Shown one piece after another: positions 33,258 to 40,360 of a DNA stretch of 64,000 nt. Position numbers and translations under genes: made by a program. The first letter of the stretch is position 1, and the number at the start of each line of letters is the position of its first letter. A model generated the notes under the pieces. That model did not search any database and was not told the origin of the DNA. It was given only the letters and a program-made list of their open reading frames with translations. Origin of the DNA: Rufibacter sp. XAAS-G3-1 (GTDB taxonomy: Bacteria > Bacteroidota > Bacteroidia > Cytophagales > Hymenobacteraceae); assembly GCF_013623775.1 (NCBI RefSeq), contig NZ_JABFAM010000001.1, forward strand, positions 1 through 64,000, given 5' to 3'.

Positions 33258-34329
33258 TCGTCAGCAGCTTAAGTTCAACAGAAAAAGATTGGTCAGATTC
33301 TACAACGTTAATCCCGTTTCCGCAGATGACCTGGTACCGCTCCGACAGGTTTTTCAGCCCGATGCCGGAGGAAGGCTCCAGGGACTGCTTCGGTTTTCTG
33401 TTGTTCCAGACCATGATGGAAGCTTCGCTGGTGCAGGAGATCTGGATGGTCAGGGGCTCTTCCACGGTAAAAGCGTTGTGCTTGATGGCATTCTCCACCA
33501 AGAGTTGCAGCGAGAAGATGGGCAGGCAACCGGAAGTGAGAATATGGGCCGGAATCTCAATTTTATAGGAAAAAGAGTCCTTGAACCTGACCTTCTGCAT
33601 CTCCAGATAATCTACGCACAGCTTCAGTTCCTCCTCTAAGAGGATGGTGGTTTTGTTTTCAGAAGCGATAGACGCCCTCAGCAAATCAGATAAACGCACC
33701 AGGTATTCCTCGGCCTCGGGCCGCTGCTTTTTGATGAGCGTTTTTAGGGTGTTGAGCGAATTGAACAGAAAGTGCGGTTGCAGTTGGTGCTTCAGCCGTT
33801 GGTGCTGCGCGATGGCGTGGTTCATCTTGAGCTGGCTGTTCTCTACGGCTATCTGGGCGCTTTTCCGTTGCAGAATCACCAGATCTGTGAGCACCAGAAC
33901 GATGGTATTGTTGGTGAGCGCCACAATCAAAGGAAAGACGCGGGGCGGATGACCATCTACCAGCAAGAAAATCAAGGTCAGAAGCCCGTAGTACACTACC
34001 ACGGTTAGTAAATAGCTGGTGGCATACCTGGTAAAATTCTTTGCCCTCTCACTCCAGTTTAACGTACTGAACCGGCCGTACAGGTACATGTTCATGAACC
34101 AAAGGCCCAGCATCAGCAGAAAAACCCAGCCCGCCGACAGGATAATGTCTTCCTGAGACGGGCCGAAAGGATTGCGTTCCATTCTTCTGGGCAGCCTATC
34201 TGCCCGATTACTCAAAAAGAAAGGCCTTCTTGCATTCACCACAGGAAAAAGGCTAATGAAACCCCATCCTACTGACGTAATCAGCGCTACTTTCCACAAG
34301 CCTTTCTTATAAGATTCTGATTGCAACAT
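33238..34329 (-). CDS. LytS-type (His_kinase family) sensor kinase
   Basis: A 363-residue kinase. About four N-terminal hydrophobic helices are seen (VALITSVGWGFISLFPVV, AGWVFLLMLGLWFMNMYLY, YLLTVVVYYGLLTLIFLLVD, VALTNNTIVLVLTDLVIL). The His_kinase box is QLQPHFLFNSLNTLKTLIKK (phospho-His in PHFLFN), followed by LLVENAIKHNAF (N-box) and GIGLKNLSERY (G box). The ATG at 34329 is preferred to a TTG six bases upstream. It shares an operon with the LytTR regulator that overlaps its 3' end; they form a complete two-component system. Confidence 0.92.
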   Translation of the reverse strand: MLQSESYKKGLWKVALITSVGWGFISLFPVVNARRPFFLSNRADRLPRRMERNPFGPSQEDIILSAGWVFLLMLGLWFMNMYLYGRFSTLNWSERAKNFTRYATSYLLTVVVYYGLLTLIFLLVDGHPPRVFPLIVALTNNTIVLVLTDLVILQRKSAQIAVENSQLKMNHAIAQHQRLKHQLQPHFLFNSLNTLKTLIKKQRPEAEEYLVRLSDLLRASIASENKTTILLEEELKLCVDYLEMQKVRFKDSFSYKIEIPAHILTSGCLPIFSLQLLVENAIKHNAFTVEEPLTIQISCTSEASIMVWNNRKPKQSLEPSSGIGLKNLSERYQVICGNGINVVESDQSFSVELKLLTNEYCHH

Positions 34330-34778
34330 CTCCAAATCTACTCTAATTGATGATGAAACTATTGATGAATGCTCCGCCCCCTCTTTTACGCTAGTTTACT
34401 CTTTTAGAAACGTAAGAGAAGAGCCTCTCTGAAACGGGCTCCTTAGTCTATAACACATCAAAAAAAACCGCATATAAACCGCTACAGGTATCTTCTATTT
34501 GCGAAGACAAAGGGAAGCCCCCTTTCCTGTTGTAGCCCACCCTTTCTGAAGGCGAACCCAACTGCCAGTGGTTATTTTTAGAGAGGCCACAATCAAGGGA
34601 GAAGCTTCCGTTTCACAAACGTTGCCATTTTGGCCGTTACAGCCAATCCAAAAAAGAATGAAGCGGACTAAAAACCACGTACTATTTTGGTAGTCCAGGA
34701 AAACGAATGCCAGAAGCTGTTTAGAGCTTGTTTGAATTTCATCTTTGCGCTGTAAACCTAGATTCAACCAAGCTCTAA
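34330..34778. other. Gene-free spacer upstream of the kinase operon
   Basis: Contains only weak open frames on either strand with no recognisable product. It holds the promoter of the minus-strand kinase operon, though no clear TAnnTTTG element was found. Confidence 0.4.
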
Positions 34779-34950
34779 GAGTTTTATGCCTGCGTTCCTA
34801 AAAACAGCCTGGAAACGGTGATTCAAGCAGATGCTTGCGGCAGTGTACAAATAAACCTCCTGTTTCTGGCTTGTTTCCATAAAAGTAGCCTAAAAACGAT
34901 GGCATAAGTTCACGCTTGCCCCAGAGAAATTGCTCTAAATACCGATTTAC
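34779..34950. repeat. Second copy of the 175 bp composite repeat
   Basis: Matches 3611-3785 along its length: palindromes at 34781-34817 and 34861-34897, linker AAGCAGATGCTTGCGGCAGT, end block GCCCCAGAGAAATTGCTC and CTAAATACCG. Divergence is roughly one base in five by eye. Confidence 0.7.
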
Positions 34951-35271
34951 GAAAACTCTAAGCAGGTTTATAGACTACAACAGAACCCTTGCCTTTCTTC
35001 GGCCCTACTACTTGCAAAGGCCTTATAATTCTACCAATCTATTGACCTGGAAGGAACACTGGGACTGGCACTATTGTTGTAGATACAAGAATCATGACAG
35101 GAAATCACCTTTGAACTTAGGCAGATTTATTTTATCATCGTAAAATCAATTGTGCTTTTTGGCGTTGGTAAAGGGGAACGGAGAGTTTAGGCTCTATGAA
35201 CTTCAATCAACCTTTACAAAGGGCCATTCCTGCATAAACCACACAAACGAGTACACTTGAATTCCAAACCC

Positions 35272-35385
35272 ATGAAAAATAGCACGCTTCCCTCAATTGC
35301 TGCGTTATTGAAAAATTTAATTTCCAGGTTAACCGGCCCCACCTTGCAACCCATCCCGGTTCCGGTTCGGCAGAGTAATCGCTAA
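35272..35385 (+). CDS. Possible 37-residue small protein
   Basis: ATG 35272 opens a 37-codon frame: N-terminal MKNSTLPSIAALLKNLISRL, C-terminal TGPTLQPIPVPVRQSNR. A possible amphipathic helix precedes a proline/basic tail. It is followed 69 nt later by a strong terminator on the same strand, and nothing else on that strand could use the terminator, which argues for a real transcript. I do not recognise a family; it could also be a small RNA with an accidental frame. Confidence 0.4.
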   Translation: MKNSTLPSIAALLKNLISRLTGPTLQPIPVPVRQSNR

Positions 35386-35453
35386 TAACGACATTCCTCT
35401 GGTAGCTTCGGCAGTAAAGAGAGCCCACAAACCTCAAAAAATAAAGAATCCTG

Positions 35454-35487
35454 AATCCCTGCTACCTTTAGTGGCAGGGATTTTTAT
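35454..35487 (+). terminator. Intrinsic terminator
   Basis: AATCCCTGC, loop TACCTTTAGTG, GCAGGGATTTTTATT. It terminates plus-strand transcription through the small ORF. Confidence 0.75.
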
Positions 35488-35522
35488 TGGTAAATCTGTG
35501 GGCATAACATCCCTGTTGCATG

Positions 35523-36100
35523 ATGGTGGGCCTTAGAAGGAGATGGTGACGCGCCGAAACCCACCCCTCCCCCCTGAGGAGGGGAATACGCCTTAGCAGG
35601 GGAAAGGAATGCAACGTGAACTCAGGAATTTTCCAAGTCCATCCCAACCTTGCTGTTCGGGAGTTCTACTCCCGAATTTGTCTGCTGCGGAGTTCCACTC
35701 CGCCGGGAACCACGGGCAAAAGAAGGGGAGTGGAACTCCGGAAGAGCGATTTAATGCAACCACTAATCAGTACATGCTATGGTCTTACTTACTTTCCCAG
35801 TTCCAGTCTTCCCCGAGCGCGCCTCGCTTTTGGCCCTAGATGAACATTAGCTAAGAGAAGAGAACTTCACAGGCCGAAAGGGCAGTGCGAGAGGGGAAGA
35901 CGGGGCCCCGCGGCCGTGAGCGCTTAGCGGAAGCTATGAAACAATACAGTACCTGCATCCACGCAAATAGCAGCCAAGCCGAGGGAACAGCAAACTGCAT
36001 GCACCTGCTAACCTCCATTTAACATGCGGATAAACCAAGGGAACACCGTAAGGCATGCACAAACTATCACTCTACAAAAGCCATTTCCAGGCAGAGGCTA
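35523..36100. repeat. GC-rich structured repeat, copy C, with an internal MITE fragment
   Basis: Opens like copy A (GGTGGGCCTTAGAAGGAGATG, ACCCACCCCTCCCCCCTGAG, GGGGAATACGCC). An internal fragment of the 229 bp MITE (35649-35745) is inserted or retained here. The core 35795-36004 has intact pairing segments TCTTCCCC/GGGGAAGA, CTCGC/GCGAG and GGCC/GGCC. The tail closes CCAGGCAGAGGCTAA. It fills most of the gap 35488-36161. Confidence 0.75.
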
Positions 36101-36161
36101 AAAAGGAACCAACAGTGGATATAAGTCCTTTAACATCGGTGACCCCTGCCTTCACATTCGT

Positions 36162-36283
36162 GTTTCAGCACTATTTTTTGGAAAAAAGGCCAAAAACCAG
36201 ATTTCGTAAGTGAAGGAAAATTCTTTGCGTTCTCTAAAGCAAATCTTGTTTTAAGGCTGATTTTGCTAAAACAGCACGAAAAC
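36162..36283. repeat. Two GTTTTAGGC-type palindromes
   Basis: 36162-36199 (GTTTCAGCACTATTTTTT/AAAAAAGGCCAAAAACC) and 36247-36283 (TGTTTTAAGGCTGATTTTG/CTAAAACAGCACGAAAACC). Confidence 0.5.
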
Positions 36284-36309
36284 CCCTTAGCACAGCCCCC
36301 GCTTTGTTC

Positions 36310-36323
36310 AGTAAGTTCTTACT
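36310..36323 (+). promoter_or_regulatory. Short palindrome upstream of the SGNH gene
   Basis: AGTAAG-TT-CTTACT, 37 nt before the ATG. It could be an operator; nothing identifies the regulator. Confidence 0.25.
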
Positions 36324-36359
36324 TATTTTAGTAATTTCCCTCCTTAATAAAACCCCTCC

Positions 36360-37127
36360 ATGGCATCTTCTCCAGAAAACACCCGCCGTAGCTTTATCAA
36401 GAAAGCCGCCTTAGGCGGTGTGGCTACCATTGGCATCCCGCAGATCATCACCCAGGCTTTTGCGGCCGAAAAACCAAAAGACATTTCCTTCAAGAAAGAC
36501 AGCGTCTTGCTCTTTCAGGGAGATTCCATCACCGATGCAGGCCGTAACCGCGACACGACCGAGTTCAACAGCGGCAAAGCGTTAGGCAGCGGCTATGCCA
36601 TGCTGGCCTCGGCCGAGTTGCTTCACGCCCACGCCGATAAAAACCTGAAGATCTACAACAAAGGCATCAGCGGTTTCAAGGTGTACCAGGTGGCGGGGCG
36701 GTGGGACACTGACGCGCTGGCCCTCAAACCAGACGTGCTCAGTATGTTGATTGGCGTGAACGATTTCTGGCATACCCTGTCCTCGGGCTACAAAGGCACC
36801 CTGCAAACCTATCGGCAGGATTACCGGGCGCTGCTGGATCGCACCAAACAACAGTTGCCCGAGGTACAGTTGATCATAGGAGAGCCCTTCGCGGTAAAAG
36901 GCATCAAGGCGGTGGACGAGAAATGGTTCCCGGCTTTTGATGAATACCGGCAGGCTGCCCGCGAGCTCGCCCACCAGTTCAATGCCACTTTTATTCCGTA
37001 CCAAAGCGTGTATGAAAAAGCGCAGAAGCAGGCACCGGGCGTGTATTGGACGTATGACGGCGTGCACCCTACCCTGGCCGGTGCCCAATTGATGGCCCAG
37101 GCCTGGTTGAAAGCGGTGAAAAGCTAA
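36360..37127 (+). CDS. Tat-exported SGNH/GDSL hydrolase
   Basis: A 255-residue secreted esterase-like protein. The N-terminus has a twin-arginine signal: NTRRSFIKKAALGG, hydrophobic core VATIGIPQIITQAFA, cleavage near AFAAE. The catalytic block I is LLFQGDSITDAGR with Ser56; block III is LIGVNDFW (G-x-N-D); block V is YDGVHPTLAGAQ with Asp and His. The family includes carbohydrate acetylesterases and lipases. Folding before export through Tat suggests a cofactor or rapid folding. It lies 42 nt upstream of an M28 peptidase and may share its transcript. Confidence 0.9.
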   Translation: MASSPENTRRSFIKKAALGGVATIGIPQIITQAFAAEKPKDISFKKDSVLLFQGDSITDAGRNRDTTEFNSGKALGSGYAMLASAELLHAHADKNLKIYNKGISGFKVYQVAGRWDTDALALKPDVLSMLIGVNDFWHTLSSGYKGTLQTYRQDYRALLDRTKQQLPEVQLIIGEPFAVKGIKAVDEKWFPAFDEYRQAARELAHQFNATFIPYQSVYEKAQKQAPGVYWTYDGVHPTLAGAQLMAQAWLKAVKS

Positions 37128-37169
37128 TTTCTACTTCTTCCATTTACCTGATATTCCCCTTCCCTAGAA

Positions 37170-38804
37170 ATGAAATTCAACTCCTTCCTGGTAAGTGCCC
37201 TGCTGGTCTCCGGTACTACGTTCGCCCAGTCCCTCACGCTGGAAAAAGAGGTAGCGCAACAACTTAGAACGGTAAAGCCCGAGGCCATCAAGGCACACAT
37301 CCGGTACTTAGCCGATGATAAATTATTGGGGCGCCTTCCCGGCACGCCCGGTTACCAGATGGCCGTGGATTACGTGGTGCAGCAGTTCAAGAAGATGGGC
37401 GTGCAGCCGGGCGGCGAAAACGGGACGTACCTGCAGACGGTGAGAATCAGGAAAGCGTTCACGGGCAAAGACGCCGCGCTCTCCCTCACCACTGCCCAGG
37501 GAACAAAGACCCTAGTACCGGGGACTGATTTCGCCATCTACCCAAACCCGCAGAACCCATCCGTTAGCCTAAACGCTCCCCTGGCCTTCGCCGGTTACGG
37601 CATCACCGCGCCGGAAGTGGGCTATGATGATTATGCGAACCTGGATGTGAAAGGAAAAGTAGTGGTGATCTTGCGCGGAGCGCCTAAGAACTTCCATTCA
37701 ACCATTGCGGCCGCCAGCATGCACTTTTCCACCATCTTGCAGAACGCCGTGAACCATGGTGCCGTGGGCGTCATCATTGGCACTAACAATCCACAGGCCC
37801 GGGTTCCCAACCTGAGCCGCGGCGCCAACAGCGTCATGACCGCCAACGGAAAAGTGGCCGCTTCGGGGAGTTATGTTTCTGATCAGTCCAGGCTGCTAGC
37901 CTCGGTGAACGCCGCCACCTTTCACGCGCTGCTGCAGGGAGCCGGTCTGGACACCGCCCAGGTAGTGGCCAACCTGCAGAAAGGAACCCCTGCCTCGGCC
38001 GCCTTACAAGCTAAACTACAGGCAAAATACACCTCTACCTACCAGGACTTTGACTCTTACAACGTAGCCGGTAAAATCACGGGTTCAGACGCTGCCTTGC
38101 GCGACGAATACGTGGTGCATAGCGCCCACTTGGATCACATGGGAATAAGCACTCCCGTAAAAGGCGACTCTATTTATAACGGGGCACATGACAATGCCTC
38201 TGGCGTGGCCAGCGTACTGGAGATTGCCAAGCTGTATTCTCAACTGAAGCAGAAGCCCAAGCGCTCCCTCCTGTTTTTGCTGGTTACCGCCGAAGAAATG
38301 GGCTTGCTGGGCTCCGCTTACTTTGCCAAGTACCCCACCGTTCCCAAGCAGCAGATTGTAGCCGGCATCAACACTGACATGCCTACCATTATTGCCCCCC
38401 TCCTGTCGGCGGTGGCGTTGGGGGCCGAGCATTCTTCCTTGAAACAACCGGTAGCCAACGCGGCGGGGTATTTGGGCATTTCGGTAGAAGCTGACCCAGA
38501 GCCAGACCAGAACCGGTTTATCCGGAGCGACCAGTTCAGTTTCGTGTCGCAGGGGATTCCGGCGCTGCATATCAAGTATGGCAACAAGACCAAAGACGGC
38601 CAGAACAACCTCAACAAACAGGTAGAGGTTTGGCGCGCCGGTTTCTACCACAAACCGCAGGATGAACTGAATGACTCCTTTGATTTTGAGGCCGGCAAAC
38701 ACTACGTGCAGTTGAACTTCCTGATCAGTTACCAGGTAGCCCAGGCAAAAGAGCGCCCCACCTGGAACCCCAATGACTTCTTCGGGGGCCGGTACAAGAA
38801 ATAA
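37170..38804 (+). CDS. Secreted M28 family aminopeptidase
   Basis: A 544-residue zinc exopeptidase with a signal peptide (KFNSFLVSALLVSGTTFAQ). Residues about 110-220 resemble a PA domain (YGITAPEVGYDDYANLDVKG, KVVVILRGAP, VNHGAVGVIIGTN). The metal site follows the M28 order: HSAHLDHMG (His, Asp), GAHDNASGVASVLEIA (bridging Asp), VTAEEMGLLGS (catalytic Glu and zinc Glu), NTDMP (Asp), and a late His near IPALHIKYG/FYHKPQDEL. It probably trims peptides in the periplasm or outside the cell. Confidence 0.9.
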   Translation: MKFNSFLVSALLVSGTTFAQSLTLEKEVAQQLRTVKPEAIKAHIRYLADDKLLGRLPGTPGYQMAVDYVVQQFKKMGVQPGGENGTYLQTVRIRKAFTGKDAALSLTTAQGTKTLVPGTDFAIYPNPQNPSVSLNAPLAFAGYGITAPEVGYDDYANLDVKGKVVVILRGAPKNFHSTIAAASMHFSTILQNAVNHGAVGVIIGTNNPQARVPNLSRGANSVMTANGKVAASGSYVSDQSRLLASVNAATFHALLQGAGLDTAQVVANLQKGTPASAALQAKLQAKYTSTYQDFDSYNVAGKITGSDAALRDEYVVHSAHLDHMGISTPVKGDSIYNGAHDNASGVASVLEIAKLYSQLKQKPKRSLLFLLVTAEEMGLLGSAYFAKYPTVPKQQIVAGINTDMPTIIAPLLSAVALGAEHSSLKQPVANAAGYLGISVEADPEPDQNRFIRSDQFSFVSQGIPALHIKYGNKTKDGQNNLNKQVEVWRAGFYHKPQDELNDSFDFEAGKHYVQLNFLISYQVAQAKERPTWNPNDFFGGRYKK

Positions 38805-38835
38805 CCGTTACTGTCATTTACTGACCTCACCCCCA

Positions 38836-38863
38836 GCCCCTCTCCCACGGAGAGGGGAGTTTT
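38836..38863. terminator. Terminator-like dispersed hairpin
   Basis: CCCCTCTCC, loop, GGAGAGGGG-type stem ending GTTTT. It belongs to the CACCCCTCCC...GGGAGGGG repeats seen at 6826, 35562 and 59165, and follows the peptidase stop by 32 nt. Confidence 0.45.
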
Positions 38864-38870
38864 GCTGATG

Positions 38871-39061
38871 CGTTTTGGGGCTGTTTTGCGGAAAACGGGC
38901 TTGAAACGCAGGAGCCGGAATTATTGGATACCTGTAGAGACCAGGCACTGCCTTGTCTCAGGTACGCATTGCTTTCTACAGCTGGTTTTCCTGCGGATGC
39001 AGACACCCTTCCCTTGCCTCAGCGTTTTAAGGCTGTTTTACGGAAAATAGGCCAGAAACGG
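38871..39061. repeat. Palindromes flanking a GTAGAGACCAGG hairpin
   Basis: GTTTTAGGC-type copies at 38871-38910 and 39022-39061. Between them CTGTAGAGACCAGGCACTGC with CTTGTCTCAGG (38931-38966) is the same word as in copy B of the GC-rich repeat (20287-20330), reversed. Confidence 0.55.
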
Positions 39062-39063
39062 CA

Positions 39064-39189
39064 TTGGCACAGACACTCGTAGGAGCTGCGCATACTACGA
39101 GGTCCTTGGAGCGGGCGATATCTTAGAACCAACTGGCGCGAGACTGAAGTCTCGTGCCATGGGATGAAGCGAGTCTTCAGACTTGCCAG
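39064..39189. repeat. Short dispersed repeats, inverted relative to 27.2-27.4 kb
   Basis: ACACTCGTAGGAGCTGCGC with ACTACGAGGTC, then GGCGCGAGACTGAAGTCTCG and GAAGCGAGTCTTCAGACTTG. The order of the two families is reversed along with their orientation, so the pair moved as a block. Confidence 0.65.
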
Positions 39190-39213
39190 GAACCACCGGC
39201 AGATAGGGCGAAC

Positions 39214-39373
39214 TAAGTCTGGAGACAGCATTACGTTATCCTATTCGCCCTCCTGGAAGGATCTTGTGGGCGAACCAGGATAGCTTTGATGGAGCGCTAG
39301 TGCCGTTCGCCCACAAGATCCTTCCAGGAGGACGACAAAAGAGTAGGACAAACTAATTTTGTCCGCGTGCTTA
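39214..39373. repeat. 160 bp hairpin element, copy 4 (reverse orientation)
   Basis: TAAGTCTGGAGACAGC at the left, GTCCGCGTGCTTA at the right; inner arms CCTCCTGGAAGGATCTTGTG and CACAAGATCCTTCCAGGAGG are a perfect 20 bp match, the best stem of the family. Confidence 0.85.
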
Positions 39374-39390
39374 GCTGTAATTTATTTGAT

Positions 39391-39434
39391 TCCCGTTTAG
39401 GGGCTGTTTTCTCATAAACAGCCCCTAAACGGGA
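39391..39434. repeat. GTTTTAGGC-type palindrome, perfect 19 bp stem
   Basis: TCCCGTTTAGGGGCTGTTT, loop TCTCAT, AAACAGCCCCTAAACGGGA. A second weaker copy lies at 39579-39615. Between 39434 and 39740 nothing else is seen. Confidence 0.8.
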
Positions 39435-39748
39435 ATTTTAGTTTTCGGCCGGAGGCTGAAAGAATATGATATCCGAGCATTCCCGTCTGAAAACTCAATT
39501 TAGAAGACTTTCCTTTCTTCTCTGGCTTCTAATGGTACCTCCCGCGTAAGGCCGCAAGTGAACTTGTCCAATCCTTTCGTTTCAGGTCTGAAATTGAAAA
39601 AACAGCCTGAAAACGCCTCGCCTTTCTCTTAGGAAGACCACATCACCTTCCTTTTAAACTATCCATCGCTTCAGCATACCACCATAAACATCTGGTTATC
39701 ATTGAACTATCTTTAACAAAAAGCAGGTAAAGAATTATTTTAAAATTT

Positions 39749-39770
39749 GGTTCTCAAAATTATGAACCAA
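39749..39770 (+). promoter_or_regulatory. Candidate GbsR/MarR operator 1 (GTTC-N10-GAAC)
   Basis: TGGTTC-TCAAAATTAT-GAACCA, just upstream of the -7 box TACCTTTG (39784-39791) of the regulator gene. It has the same half-sites and spacing as the site at 40303. Confidence 0.6.
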
Positions 39771-39783
39771 AGAAACTAACTTA

Positions 39784-39791
39784 TACCTTTG
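39784..39791 (+). promoter_or_regulatory. -7 promoter element of the regulator gene
   Basis: TACCTTTG fits TAnnTTTG; 31 nt before the GTG start. A good AAAGGAG ribosome-binding site at 39811-39817 supports that start. Confidence 0.5.
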
Positions 39792-39822
39792 TGCTGTTCT
39801 TAAACAAACGAAAGGAGCAGCA

Positions 39823-40287
39823 GTGGCACAGTTAACGCAAGAACAAAGACAATTGATTGAGAAAATGGGCATTTACCATGAGCAGCAGGGCTTTCCGCCC
39901 GTAACTGGCAGGATCATGGGCTTGCTCTACGTCTCTGACCGGCCGCACCTTAGCTTTGAGGAGATTGTGGAGACCCTGAACATCAGCAAAAGTGCCGCCA
40001 GTAATGCCCTCCAGTTACTACAACAGATGCACCTCATTGAGTACACCACGTATTCTGGCGACCGGAAACGGTACTTTGGGGCGTTGCTGGAAAACTGGCA
40101 CGAAGAGGTGGTGAATAAAATGGGATCTGTTCTGGGCTTCAGCAAGCTGCTCAGACAAGCCAATGAACTAAGGGGCGATGTGAACCCCGAAATGAACGAG
40201 AGGGTGCTGGAACGCATTGAGTTCATGGAGTTTCTTTCCAGAGAAGTCCCGGCCCTTTTGCAGAAGTGGCTTAAAGAGAGAAACTAA
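39823..40287 (+). CDS. GbsR/MarR family transcriptional regulator
   Basis: A 154-residue winged-helix regulator. It begins EQRQLIEKMGIYHEQQGFPP and VTGRIMGLLYVSDRPHLSFE, then EIVETLNISKSAASNALQLL, the HTH of GbsR-type proteins, with a wing at EYTTYSGDRKRYFGA. The C-terminal helices (VLERIEFMEFLSREVPALLQ) mediate dimerisation. The GTG start is supported by an AAAGGAG ribosome-binding site 6 nt upstream. It leads an RND efflux operon beginning 73 nt downstream; matching GTTC-N10-GAAC sites lie before this gene and before the operon, so it probably represses both. Confidence 0.87.
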   Translation: MAQLTQEQRQLIEKMGIYHEQQGFPPVTGRIMGLLYVSDRPHLSFEEIVETLNISKSAASNALQLLQQMHLIEYTTYSGDRKRYFGALLENWHEEVVNKMGSVLGFSKLLRQANELRGDVNPEMNERVLERIEFMEFLSREVPALLQKWLKERN

Positions 40288-40302
40288 TATTTTTTTACCC
40301 AA

Positions 40303-40326
40303 TTAGTTCTTCTAATTCAGAACTAA
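40303..40326 (+). promoter_or_regulatory. Candidate GbsR/MarR operator 2 (GTTC-N10-GAAC)
   Basis: TTAGTTCT-TCTAATTC-AGAACTAA, a perfect 8 bp dyad between the regulator and the TolC gene, 34 nt before the latter's GTG. Confidence 0.65.
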
Positions 40327-40360
40327 AAAATTTAAAAACCAATTAATACTAAGTAAAACC

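Noticed and set aside
34495-34767. 90-codon minus-strand open frame upstream of the LytS operon
   Set aside because: No recognisable domain, no promoter or ribosome-binding site, and composition unlike neighbouring genes.
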